A DNA stretch of 64,000 nt. Source: Pedobacter soli (GTDB lineage Bacteria; Bacteroidota; Bacteroidia; Sphingobacteriales; Sphingobacteriaceae). Where the stretch lies: the NCBI RefSeq assembly GCF_900101435.1, contig NZ_FMZH01000002.1, forward strand, positions 558,001 to 622,000, read 5' to 3'. A model generated the notes under the pieces. It was not told the DNA's origin and made no database searches. It was given only the letters and a program-made list of their open reading frames with translations. This document shows, piece by piece, positions 36,014 to 45,168 of this stretch. The translations under genes were made by a program, and so were the position numbers. Every line of letters starts with the position of its first letter. Position 1 is the first letter of the stretch.

Positions 36014-36137
36014 TATCGATTTTTCTCACATAACTTGTCGTAGGTAGGAATAAATAAGGTGTGTGATAGCTGGTTTTTCACATTATCTGATGATTATTCA
36101 AATAAACTTTAAGATAATTATTCCCTCCTCTTTCTTT

Positions 36138-36151
36138 CTAAAACGATTAAC
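36138..36151. promoter_or_regulatory. Degenerate operator-like site before the LacI gene
   Basis: CTAAAACGATTAAC matches the locus operator CTAAAACGTTTTAG in 11 of 14 positions; the left half is perfect. It could give weak autoregulation. Confidence 0.3.
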
Positions 36152-36180
36152 ATAAAAAATGTTAAATTGCGTCTTTTAAG

Positions 36181-36220
36181 TTGGCAAAAATTTAAAAACT
36201 ATAATTTTTGTTTAGTTTTG
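36181..36220 (+). promoter_or_regulatory. Possible promoter of the LacI gene
   Basis: TTG at 36181-36183, 18 bp, then TAATTTTTG (one extra base against TAnnTTTG); an exact TAGTTTTG follows at 36213-36220. Either box could be the -7 element, 30-40 bp before the ATG at 36251. Confidence 0.35.
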
Positions 36221-36250
36221 AAATATTAACCTAATAGAACTCCCCAGCAC

Positions 36251-37255
36251 ATGAAATCGCTTTCTATCAAAGATATCGCCGTTAAAGCAAACGTATCTAT
36301 CACTACAGTTTCTTTTATCATTAACGGAAAAGCAAAAGAGAAGTCGATTAGTGAGGCGGTAATAGAAAAAGTAGAGAAAATTATTGCAGAGAGTGGTTAT
36401 AAACCCAATCAGATTGCACGGAGCCTGCGTACCGGAAATTCGAATATTATTGGTTTAATTATCGAAGATATTTCCAACTCCTTCTTTTCTCGTATAGCAA
36501 GGCTGATTGAAGATAAAGCATACAAAAGAGGTTATAAAATTATCTATTCGAGCACCGAAAACAGTATAGATAAAGCGAAAGAGCTGATCAATATGTTTAA
36601 ATCGCGCAAGGTAGATGCCTATATCATTTCGCCCATAAAAGGGATTGAAGAAGATATCCAAATGCTGATGAATGACGGTAATCCGGTAATTCTTTTCGAC
36701 CGGAACCTTCCCGACATCAGTACCAGTTATGTAGGTGCCGATCATTTTAATGCTTCTTACCAATCGATCAAAAACTTTATCGACCAGGGTAAAAAGAACA
36801 TCGCATTGGTTACCATCGATATTAATGTAGCCCAAATCACCGAGCGTTTAGAAGGTTATAAAAAAGCGCTTGAAGATAGTGGAATCAAATACAACGAAGA
36901 TTTGGTTTTAAAAATCCATTTCAACCAGGAGGAGAGTGAAACCATTGCCCAAATCCAGAAATTATTGCAGCACAAAGCAGTAGATGCAGTATTGTTTGCA
37001 ACCAATTACCTGGCTATTAGTGGTTTAAAGGCTTTGAAACAAATCGACAAAAAAATAGGCGACGATTTCGCCGTTATCGCTTACGATGACCACGAAGCTT
37101 TCGAATTGCATACCCCACGCATTTCGGCCATTCAGCAGCCTTTGGAAGAAATCGCCGAAACCATTATTAAAATGATCTTAAACCAGCTTTCTTCAAAAGC
37201 TAAATTGCCTGCAGAAGAGGTAATTATCCCCGCCCGTTTAGTACTCAGAGACTAA
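36251..37255 (+). CDS. LacI-family transcriptional regulator of the glycan locus
   Basis: 334 aa. The N-terminal helix-turn-helix is IKDIAVKANVSITTVSFIIN, followed by the hinge region YKPNQIARSLRTG and a periplasmic-binding-protein-like sensor domain (NIIGLIIEDISNSFFSRIAR, VDAYIISPIKG, PVILFDRNLPDIS, AVDAVLFATNYLAISGLKAL, FAVIAYDDHEAF). The hinge pattern is that of regulators that bind palindromes with a central CG, such as AAAACGTTTT. Those palindromes occur from 45 bp downstream of this gene and on through the locus to 56.4 kb. It probably senses a sugar released by the locus. Whether it represses or activates cannot be read. Confidence 0.93.
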   Translation: MKSLSIKDIAVKANVSITTVSFIINGKAKEKSISEAVIEKVEKIIAESGYKPNQIARSLRTGNSNIIGLIIEDISNSFFSRIARLIEDKAYKRGYKIIYSSTENSIDKAKELINMFKSRKVDAYIISPIKGIEEDIQMLMNDGNPVILFDRNLPDISTSYVGADHFNASYQSIKNFIDQGKKNIALVTIDINVAQITERLEGYKKALEDSGIKYNEDLVLKIHFNQEESETIAQIQKLLQHKAVDAVLFATNYLAISGLKALKQIDKKIGDDFAVIAYDDHEAFELHTPRISAIQQPLEEIAETIIKMILNQLSSKAKLPAEEVIIPARLVLRD

Positions 37256-37298
37256 CAGCAAGTCGGTCTGTTGTCGATTGTCATATTTTTTTTACTTA

Positions 37299-37312
37299 CT
37301 AAAACGTTTTAT
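37299..37312. promoter_or_regulatory. Operator 1 before susC 1
   Basis: CTAAAACGTTTTAT, one base from a perfect palindrome, 278 bp before the susC start. Confidence 0.65.
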
Positions 37313-37340
37313 TAATAATTATAATACTTAATATTGATGC

Positions 37341-37356
37341 GCTAAAACGTTTTAGC
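37341..37356. promoter_or_regulatory. Operator 2 before susC 1
   Basis: GCTAAAACGTTTTAGC, a perfect 16-bp palindrome, 42 bp (four helical turns) from operator 1 centre to centre within a few bases. The spacing would suit a LacI-type dimer pair on one DNA face. Confidence 0.75.
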
Positions 37357-37589
37357 CTTACCGGATTAAATTTTTATGAGCATTACACCAATTCCCTGCT
37401 GATTATTAAGGGATTGTATCAAGCACAGGTATGAGTCTTGTCATCGCGATTGTCTGTGGTTATCCAATCAAATCTTAATTACAACAATAACATACATATC
37501 AGGCACTAGCCCTGTCTGGTTATCGCTCTCGCAGATAAACAACACCAGAAAACAATAACTAATCAATTATAATTAAAACAAAACCGTTA

Positions 37590-40500
37590 ATGAAAATTAA
37601 TTTACTCAAAATTACGGGGCTGTCTGCTGCCATTGTGCTGCTAAACAGCCCTGCGTTTTCGATGAACGCAAAATTGGGAGTTACAGGAGGACGATCGGGC
37701 GAGAGCAAATTATTGCTGCATGCTCCGGTAAGAAAGATCGTTTCAGGAACTATTCTCGATGAAAGCAATCAACCAGTACCCGGCGTAGGTATTAAGAATG
37801 TAACTTCAGGTAAAGGTGCTGTAACCGATGTAAATGGAAAGTTTAACATAGAAGCGAATGTAGGCGATCTGATCAGGATCAGCTACGTAGGCTATATAAC
37901 GCAAAACATCACCATAGCAAACCAAACCACATTAAATATCAAATTAGTGGTATCTGCTGATACCAAGCTGGATGATGTTGTAGTGGTAGGTTATGGTAGC
38001 CGCAGTCAAAGAGAATTAACATCTGCTATCACTAAAGTAGACACCACTCAATTCAGGCAAAGTGGTGCCAGAAATGCTTTAGATTTATTACAAGGTAAAG
38101 TTGCTGGTTTACAAATTACCAGGAGTAGCTCAAATCCCAATACTGGCGTAGCTATTCAGCTTCGTGGTGTGACTTCAATTTCGGGTACAGCGAGCCCGCT
38201 TATTGTAATTGATGGAATTCCTGGCGGTAATTTAGATTTGTTGCAACAAGACGATATCGAATCTTTTACTGTATTAAAAGATGGTTCTGCTGCAGCAATT
38301 TACGGTACCAGAGCTAATGCAGGTGTAATTTTGGTTACTACTAAAAAAGGCCGCAAAGGAGCTGCTCAATTCAGTTACAATGGTTACGCCAAGCACGAAA
38401 CATTGTACGAACGTCCTGATTTCATGAATGCAACTCAATTCAGGGAAAAAATTGCAGCTGGACAATATACTGCGAAGGATTACGGTGGCGACTTTAATTA
38501 TTTTGACGATCTTATTAATAAAGATAATTTAACGAACTATCAAAATTTATCAGTTTCTGGAGGTAGCGATAAATCAAACTATCGTGGATCATTTACTTAC
38601 AATAAGTTAGATGGTTTTGCAAGAGAAAACAGCAGAGAACAATATCAATTTAGAATGAGCTTAACACAAAAGGGCTTTAAAGATAAAGTTACTGCTATGT
38701 TTAATGTTGCTTCGAACATCAATAGAGCCAATTTATTAGGTGGCGGTGGCTGGGAAACTGTTTTAACCAAAAATCCTACTGAATCATATTATAATCCTGA
38801 TGGTTCTTATTTATTTACCAGGAATATTACAAATGAGATTGCTCGTTTAGCACAAGAAACAAGTAAAAGAAACCAGCAAACTTATTCCGTTGATGGTAAA
38901 ATAGACATTGACATTATGAAAGATCTGAAAGCATCAGCATTTGTTGCTTATCAGAGAAATCAGTATATCGATAATCAATATCGTCTACTTGGAAGTCAAA
39001 ATTCTGTAGAGAATGGTGATGCACCAGGAGGTGGCTATGCTTACAAAGGGACTGAGTTAAATGAAAACTTTAACTTTGAGCCAACAATAGAGTATAGTAA
39101 AACGATTAAAGATAAACATCGTTTAACTGGTATGATCGGTTATTCTTACCGTTATGAAGTAAACGAATCTTTCAGTGCAAACAATCGCGGTTATACAAAC
39201 GATATTTTCGGGGAAAATAACCTGGGTAGTGTGCCAGTTGCAGTAAACAGAATCGGTATTGCCAGTAATAAAAATGATAATACCTTAATCGCTTTATTTG
39301 GTCGCGTGCACTATACCTTCGATGGTAAAGTTAACTTAGAGGCTGTACTAAGAAGAGAAGGATCGTCAAAATTTGGAGCCAATAATAAGTGGGCAAGTTT
39401 CCCTGCAGTTTCTGCATCATGGGAAATTACCCGCGAAAAATTTATGGAAAATGCCAAATGGCTTAATTTCTTAAAAATTAGAGCGGGATATGGAGAAACT
39501 GGTAACTCAGGCTTCGCAAACTATGCATCTTTAGTAACCTTAAGTACAGGTAATCTTTATCCTTTCCCTGGAGGCCAATGGTTACAAACTTACGGCCCAT
39601 CGCGTAATCCAAATCCTAATTTAAGATGGGAACGTAAAAAGGAATATAACTTAGGATTGGATTTTGCCCTATTCAACAATAAATTGAGTGGTTCTGTTGA
39701 TGTTTTCAAACGTGATATTGAAGATTTACTTTATACGTATACATCTCCACAACCTCCATATGTTGCAAATAGTATTTATACAAACGTAGGTACAATTTCT
39801 GCAAAGGGTATTGAATTAACATTGAGTTATGCCGCAATAAAGAATAAAGACTTTTCTTGGAATGTTGATTTTGCAGGAAGTACCATTGATAATAAACTGG
39901 TAACTTTTTCAAATGATGAATTCAGAAGAGATATGGAACAATTTGGAAGTATTGGTGGTGCAGGTGATCTTGGGAACGCGTTCCGTACATACGAAGGTCG
40001 TAACATTGGTGAGTTTTGGGGTAAACGTTTTAACAGCTTCACGCCAGATGGTAAATGGTTATTTACTAATCGTGCTGGTCAAGCGGTGCCAAATGCGCAA
40101 ATTAATACGTCTCCTTTCCGCGATCAAACCGATTTACAGGTCATTGGAAATGCAATTCCGAAATATTACTTGTCTCTAGGAAACACTTTTACTTACAAGC
40201 AATTTGACTTGAGGATTTTCTTAAGAAGTAAGTTAGACTTTGATGTATTAAACACGGTTGCTTTATCTTATGGAAACAAATTCGGAACACAGGGTAACTT
40301 ACTAAACAGTGCTTTTACCAAATATGCAGAAATCAATGATACGTATATGTATTCTGATTATTATTTGGAAAACGGAAGTTTCTTAAAAGTTGATGAGGTA
40401 ACTTTAGGCTATACTTTCAAGTTTAAAGATAAGGCAGTTAGAAGCTTACGTTTATATGCTGTTGGTCAAAACCTGGCATTATTAACTGGTTACACAGGTA

Positions 40501-40628
40501 ACGATCCTGATTTGATTCAAGATACAGGCTTGGGTCAGGAAATTAATGGACGCAGTTTAGGTATTGATACCAGAAGTCCTTATCCAACAACCAGAAGTTT
40601 TGTGTTCGGTGTTAATCTTGGTTTTTAA
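37590..40628 (+). CDS. SusC/RagA-type TonB-dependent outer membrane transporter (pair 1)
   Basis: 1012 aa. A signal peptide (NLLKITGLSAAIVLLNSPAF) is followed by a carboxypeptidase-regulatory-like domain (~48-120: VSGTILDESNQPVPGVGIKN, VTDVNGKFNI, ISYVGYITQNI), the TonB plug (DDVVVVGYGSRSQRELTSAI, ALDLLQGKVAGLQI, TPLIVIDGIPGG-like PLIVIDGIPGGN, FTVLKDGSAAAIYGTRANAG) and a beta-barrel ending in TTRSFVFGVNLGF. It should import oligosaccharides with its SusD partner, which starts 10 bp downstream. The long leader (234 bp from operator 2) has no gene. Confidence 0.95.
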   Translation: MKINLLKITGLSAAIVLLNSPAFSMNAKLGVTGGRSGESKLLLHAPVRKIVSGTILDESNQPVPGVGIKNVTSGKGAVTDVNGKFNIEANVGDLIRISYVGYITQNITIANQTTLNIKLVVSADTKLDDVVVVGYGSRSQRELTSAITKVDTTQFRQSGARNALDLLQGKVAGLQITRSSSNPNTGVAIQLRGVTSISGTASPLIVIDGIPGGNLDLLQQDDIESFTVLKDGSAAAIYGTRANAGVILVTTKKGRKGAAQFSYNGYAKHETLYERPDFMNATQFREKIAAGQYTAKDYGGDFNYFDDLINKDNLTNYQNLSVSGGSDKSNYRGSFTYNKLDGFARENSREQYQFRMSLTQKGFKDKVTAMFNVASNINRANLLGGGGWETVLTKNPTESYYNPDGSYLFTRNITNEIARLAQETSKRNQQTYSVDGKIDIDIMKDLKASAFVAYQRNQYIDNQYRLLGSQNSVENGDAPGGGYAYKGTELNENFNFEPTIEYSKTIKDKHRLTGMIGYSYRYEVNESFSANNRGYTNDIFGENNLGSVPVAVNRIGIASNKNDNTLIALFGRVHYTFDGKVNLEAVLRREGSSKFGANNKWASFPAVSASWEITREKFMENAKWLNFLKIRAGYGETGNSGFANYASLVTLSTGNLYPFPGGQWLQTYGPSRNPNPNLRWERKKEYNLGLDFALFNNKLSGSVDVFKRDIEDLLYTYTSPQPPYVANSIYTNVGTISAKGIELTLSYAAIKNKDFSWNVDFAGSTIDNKLVTFSNDEFRRDMEQFGSIGGAGDLGNAFRTYEGRNIGEFWGKRFNSFTPDGKWLFTNRAGQAVPNAQINTSPFRDQTDLQVIGNAIPKYYLSLGNTFTYKQFDLRIFLRSKLDFDVLNTVALSYGNKFGTQGNLLNSAFTKYAEINDTYMYSDYYLENGSFLKVDEVTLGYTFKFKDKAVRSLRLYAVGQNLALLTGYTGNDPDLIQDTGLGQEINGRSLGIDTRSPYPTTRSFVFGVNLGF

Positions 40629-40638
40629 TAATAAGAAA

Positions 40639-42294
40639 ATGAAAACATATAAAAAAATTATGCTATCTGCGCTCTTAGTTTTACCTGTATTATTTAATGC
40701 ATGTACAAACTTAGATGAGAAGATATATAGTCAGCTAATCACTGATAATTATTACAATAACAAAAACGAAGTTTTATCTGCGGTTTTAAGACCATATACC
40801 CACGCAAATGCCTGGGCAACTCCATCAGGTCAGGATGGGTGGTGGAGACCATCAGAACTTTCTGGCGATCAGTTGGCGTGGCCAACCAAAGGAAGACATG
40901 GTGAAGATGGTGGTAAATGGAAACGTTTACACTATCATAGCTGGTTGGTTGATGACGGACCATTGAATAACGCCTGGTCTTTAATTTACGGAGGTATTGG
41001 ATACTGTAACGATCCAATCGAAAACTTAGAAAAGCGCAGCCTGGCACAAATGGGCATAACGCAAATAGAAAAAGATGGTTTTATTGCCGAATTGAAGCTT
41101 TTAAGAGCATATCACTATCTAAAATTGATGGATCTTTTTGGAAATATTCCGGTAGTAACCCAAGTGGGTACTCCTGCAAAACCCGAGACCAGACCACGTG
41201 CTCAAGTCTTTGCTTTTGTAGAAAAAGAAATCAAAGAAAATATTGATAAGGCACCAAACTTATCAAGAAATATGATTGGCCGAATGACTAAAGCTGGTGG
41301 TTATGCCATGTTGGTTGAACTTTACTTAAATGCTGAAGTTTGGACAGGAACTGCCCGTTGGGATGATTGTATTGCTGCTGCTGATAAATTAATTAACAAT
41401 GAAGCTGGTGGACAGAATGGAACTATGGCACTTGATGCAAACATTACCGATCAGTTTAAAAGCACAAATGATTTATCTAAAGAAGTGATTTTTGCTATTG
41501 CTTACGAATTTAGAATTGCTAACTCACAGCCATCATGGACTGGTGAATTCTTCCATTTCCAACAAGATAGAATCTATGGTGGTTCCAGAAATGGAAATAA
41601 TGGAGTGGTAATGGTTCCAGGTAACTACACCAAGTATAACAATGATGATTTGAGAAAAACAACCTGGTTATTACAAGGCCCTCAAGTTAGATTTGACAAT
41701 GGGCAGCCAGCACTTGCTTCTGGTGGTAATGAGTACGATGGTCAGCAAATTAATTTTGTTGATGAAATTCGTCGTGCCAAAGTAGGCTCTTCAGTATCTA
41801 ACATGAGTGAAGGAGAAGAAAACAGTGGTATTCGTTTTAATAAATATAAATTAGGAAACAACGTTGCTGGTATAGTAGGAGGATTGCCTGTTGCAGTTGA
41901 TCTTAACTATAATTGTACAGACTGGAATTTATATCGCTTAACCTGGATTTATTTTGCAAAAGCCGAAGCATTAATGCGTAAAAATGGTGGTACAGCAAAT
42001 GCTCAGGCAGTTCAGTTGGTTAACGATTGCAAAAAACGTGCATTTACTTCAGCAACATGGGCTGCAAATGAATACACCACTGCAACTTTAACACTTGATG
42101 AGTTATTGAACGAAAGAGGTAGAGAATTTGTATTTGAAGGCTTCCGCCGCGATGATTTAATTCGTTTTGGTAAGTTTACTACAGGAAGCTGGTGGGATCA
42201 TGCCCCTTCTGCAGCATTCAGAAATTTGTTCCCTATTCCTCAGGTGCAACGTACGCTTAATGTAAATTTAGCACAAAACCCAGGCTATAATTAA
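40639..42294 (+). CDS. SusD/RagB-type outer membrane glycan-binding lipoprotein (pair 1)
   Basis: 551 aa from the ATG at 40639; an in-frame start 75 bp upstream would overlap susC and lack a signal. The signal ends in a lipobox (VLPVLFNAC). The SusD fold shows ANAWATPSGQDGWWRPSELS, ELKLLRAYHYLKLMDLFGNI, ARPRAQ-like TRPRAQVFAFVEKEI, and the C-terminal LDELLNERGREFVFEGFRRDDLIRFG and FPIPQVQRTLN. It caps the SusC channel and binds the glycan. A strong terminator follows. Confidence 0.95.
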   Translation: MKTYKKIMLSALLVLPVLFNACTNLDEKIYSQLITDNYYNNKNEVLSAVLRPYTHANAWATPSGQDGWWRPSELSGDQLAWPTKGRHGEDGGKWKRLHYHSWLVDDGPLNNAWSLIYGGIGYCNDPIENLEKRSLAQMGITQIEKDGFIAELKLLRAYHYLKLMDLFGNIPVVTQVGTPAKPETRPRAQVFAFVEKEIKENIDKAPNLSRNMIGRMTKAGGYAMLVELYLNAEVWTGTARWDDCIAAADKLINNEAGGQNGTMALDANITDQFKSTNDLSKEVIFAIAYEFRIANSQPSWTGEFFHFQQDRIYGGSRNGNNGVVMVPGNYTKYNNDDLRKTTWLLQGPQVRFDNGQPALASGGNEYDGQQINFVDEIRRAKVGSSVSNMSEGEENSGIRFNKYKLGNNVAGIVGGLPVAVDLNYNCTDWNLYRLTWIYFAKAEALMRKNGGTANAQAVQLVNDCKKRAFTSATWAANEYTTATLTLDELLNERGREFVFEGFRRDDLIRFGKFTTGSWWDHAPSAAFRNLFPIPQVQRTLNVNLAQNPGYN

Positions 42295-42315
42295 TAAGTA
42301 ACTTAGGGATATAGA

Positions 42316-42355
42316 AAGCCGCATCATAATCAATTATGATGCGGCTTCTTTTTTT
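42316..42355 (+). terminator. Terminator after susCD pair 1
   Basis: AAGCCGCATCATAAT / ATTATGATGCGGCTT perfect 15-bp stem, 2-base loop, then CTTTTTTT. Confidence 0.93.
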
Positions 42356-42473
42356 GAAAGATTTTTTAGCTAATTAATGTAGATAGTAGCTTGTTTTTAT
42401 GTTAATGTTGTGTAACCTATATGTTACGAACTGAAGCAGTGAAAAGTGTATTATTTTTTATTAATATTGATTT

Positions 42474-42489
42474 AGTAAAACGTTTTACT
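42474..42489. promoter_or_regulatory. Operator 3 between susD 1 and the DUF4965 gene
   Basis: AGTAAAACGTTTTACT, a perfect 16-bp palindrome. TTG at 42467-42469 and TTTG at 42489-42492 flank it, so it may fill the spacer of a promoter, where binding would block RNA polymerase. Confidence 0.7.
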
Positions 42490-42584
42490 TTGTTTAGGCT
42501 TTTACAACCCGAAATCCATTTTTAAACCAACATCATCTTTCGCTCCTTAATCAGGCTTGGCATAAGATATTTGGAAGATAAATT

Positions 42585-42600
42585 GGTAAAACGTTTTATC
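42585..42600. promoter_or_regulatory. Operator 4 directly before the DUF4965 gene
   Basis: GGTAAAACGTTTTATC, near-perfect, 27 bp before the ATG at 42627 and 111 bp from operator 3. Confidence 0.65.
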
Positions 42601-42626
42601 AACCGCAATGAACCAAATATTAATTT

Positions 42627-45071
42627 ATGAGAAAATTTTCCTTACTAACACTTTGCTTGTTGCTTAATTTATTCGTTAGGGCACAAGATAAAGCTCCCGC
42701 TTATCCCTTAATTACGCACGATGCTTATTTCAGCATTTGGTCATTTGGCGATGGCCTTACCAATTCTGCTACCAAACACTGGACGGGCAAAGAACAATCG
42801 TTATTGGGTATTATCAAAGTTGATGGAAAATTATACCGATTCCTGGGTGAGGAAAGTAAAACATTCAAAACCATACTTCCGGCAGCCGACGAATCAAAAT
42901 ATCAGGTAAGCTACAGCTTCGATAAACCACAGGAAGGTTGGGATAGCAATGCTTTTAACGACGCCAGCTGGAAAAAAGCTGAGGCACCTTTTGGCGATGA
43001 TGAACGTGCCAAAACAAAATGGACCACAAATGATCTTTATTTTCGCCGCACCTTCGATCTGAGCAATGTTTCTGCCACTAAAAAATATTTAAAGCTTAAT
43101 CACGATGATAACGTAATTGTTTACTTAAACGGTAAGGTTATTTACCGAAAAAACGGCTGGGTTTCTGATTATGCTTACCTCCCAATCGAAAACGGAGTGT
43201 TGCAAAAAGGCAAAAATGTATTGGCCATCTACGTTAAAAATACAGCCGGTGGTCGCCATTTAGATGCAGGCATTGTTGAAGAAGAGGCAACAGAAATTAA
43301 AACAGATGTAGCCAAACAAACCCATGTAAGCATTCAGGCCACCAGTACACAATACACTTTTAGCTGCGGTCCGGTAAATTTAAAGGTCGATTTTACCTCG
43401 CCTTTATTGGCCGGCAATATAAAATTAACTGCCCGCCCCATTAGTTACATCAGCTATGCCGTAAATGCAACAGATGGAAAAACACACCAGGTTGATATTT
43501 ATTTTAGTGCCTCATCAAACATTGCGGTAAATAATCCTGCCCAACCCGTTTCGGCCTGGAAAAGCATTGGCAATAATTTATCGGTACTCAAAACAGGTAC
43601 CGTAGCGCAACCTATATTAAAAAAACGTGGCGACGATGTGCGCATTGACTGGGGTTATCTCTACGTTGCTGTTCCTTCAAAATTTAAAGCTACTCAGTTT
43701 ATCGGCACACCAAACGAAAGTCTTAAAGCTTTACTATCGGCTAAATACCCAGCGCAAAACCAGGTGTTAAATATCAAAAACTTAAGCCTGAACAGTGTGA
43801 TTCCTTTTGGCACAGTTTCTTCTGCTGTGGTAGAGAAATATGTGATGCTGGGCTACGATGATTTGAAATCGATAGAATACTTTGGCGAAAAACTATTACC
43901 GGTATGGCGACAGGCTGGTGGAGAGCACTTTGAAGATCAACTCGCCGAAGCCGCTGCACAATATCCGGCGCTTAAAACTGAATGTGCAACATTTGATGCT
44001 AAATTATATGCCGATGCCAAAAAAGCTGGTGGTGTAGCCTATGCCGATTTATGTAAACTGGCTTACAGGCAGGCCATTGCTGCCCACAAAATTGTGTATG
44101 CACCAAATGGTGATATCCTTTTCTTATCCAAAGAAAATTTCAGTAATGGTTCAATCAACACGGTTGATGTTACCTATCCTTCAGCCCCGCAATTTTTGGT
44201 CTATAACCCCGAGTTGTTAAAAGGTATGCTGAACGGAATTTTCTATTATTCGGAAAGTGGCAAGTGGAAAAAACCTTTCGCTGCACACGATTTGGGTACT
44301 TATCCATTGGCTAACGGGCAAACCTATGGCGAAGATATGCCGGTAGAAGAAGCAGGCAACATGATTATTTTAACTGCTGCCATTACCAAAGCCGAGGGCA
44401 ATGCCAAATATGCCGAAAAGCACTGGGAGGTTATGTCGGTATGGGCAAACTACTTATTAAGAGAAGGATTTGATCCGGCAAACCAACTTTGTACCGATGA
44501 TTTTGCAGGTCATTTGGCCCGCAATGCAAACTTATCAGTTAAAGCAATTGTAGCATTGGGTGGTTATGCACAAATGGCGCAGCAATTGGGCAAAACAGAT
44601 GTTGCCACCAAATACAGAACTGCAGCTTTACAAATGGCACAGAACTGGATGAAAATGGCCGACGATGGCGACCATTATGCCTTAACCTTTAATGATAAGA
44701 ATACCTGGAGCCAGAAATACAACCTGGTTTGGGATAAACTCTTAAAGCTTGATCTCTTTCCAAAAGAGGTTTACAAAAAGGAAATCAATTTCTACTTAAC
44801 CAAACAAAAAGACTTTGGCTTGCCGTTGGATAGCCGCAGAACCTATACCAAATCGGATTGGATCATGTGGACAGCTACTCTTGCCGACAATGATGCCGAT
44901 TTCGGGAAATTTATTAGCCCGGTACATCGTTACGCAACCGAAACCCAAAGTAAAGTGCCACTAAGCGATTGGCACGAAACTACCAATGGTAAAATGACCG
45001 GCTTTCAGGCCAGGAGCGTAGTTGGGGGTTATTTCATTAAGATGTTAGCCGATAAATGGGAAATTAAATAA
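42627..45071 (+). CDS. DUF4965/DUF5127/DUF1793 (GtaA-like) protein with an inserted beta-sandwich
   Basis: 814 aa with a signal peptide (KFSLLTLCLLLNLFVRAQ). The start (PLITHDAYFSIWSFGDGLTN) is the DUF4964 part. Residues ~90-220 (WDSNAFNDASWKKAEAPFGD, YFRRTFDLSN, VIVYLNGKVIYR, GKNVLAIYVKN) resemble a galactose-binding-like domain as in GH2 enzymes. The DUF5127 part follows (~230-440). The last half is the (alpha/alpha)6-barrel DUF4965/DUF1793 region: DLGTYPLANGQTYGEDMPVE, NYLLREGFDPANQLCTDDFA and PLSDWHETTNGKMTGFQARS. Fungal GtaA relatives are annotated glutaminases, but in polysaccharide loci a glycan-active role is likely. First gene of a three-gene unit. Confidence 0.85.
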   Translation: MRKFSLLTLCLLLNLFVRAQDKAPAYPLITHDAYFSIWSFGDGLTNSATKHWTGKEQSLLGIIKVDGKLYRFLGEESKTFKTILPAADESKYQVSYSFDKPQEGWDSNAFNDASWKKAEAPFGDDERAKTKWTTNDLYFRRTFDLSNVSATKKYLKLNHDDNVIVYLNGKVIYRKNGWVSDYAYLPIENGVLQKGKNVLAIYVKNTAGGRHLDAGIVEEEATEIKTDVAKQTHVSIQATSTQYTFSCGPVNLKVDFTSPLLAGNIKLTARPISYISYAVNATDGKTHQVDIYFSASSNIAVNNPAQPVSAWKSIGNNLSVLKTGTVAQPILKKRGDDVRIDWGYLYVAVPSKFKATQFIGTPNESLKALLSAKYPAQNQVLNIKNLSLNSVIPFGTVSSAVVEKYVMLGYDDLKSIEYFGEKLLPVWRQAGGEHFEDQLAEAAAQYPALKTECATFDAKLYADAKKAGGVAYADLCKLAYRQAIAAHKIVYAPNGDILFLSKENFSNGSINTVDVTYPSAPQFLVYNPELLKGMLNGIFYYSESGKWKKPFAAHDLGTYPLANGQTYGEDMPVEEAGNMIILTAAITKAEGNAKYAEKHWEVMSVWANYLLREGFDPANQLCTDDFAGHLARNANLSVKAIVALGGYAQMAQQLGKTDVATKYRTAALQMAQNWMKMADDGDHYALTFNDKNTWSQKYNLVWDKLLKLDLFPKEVYKKEINFYLTKQKDFGLPLDSRRTYTKSDWIMWTATLADNDADFGKFISPVHRYATETQSKVPLSDWHETTNGKMTGFQARSVVGGYFIKMLADKWEIK

Positions 45072-45168
45072 ACTTTTTAAACCAGCATGGCCTGCAGTGT
45101 AAGCTGTAAGTAATGCTGTTTTTTTTATACAGCTCAAAAAGCACAAAAAATAAACACACAAGCAAACA

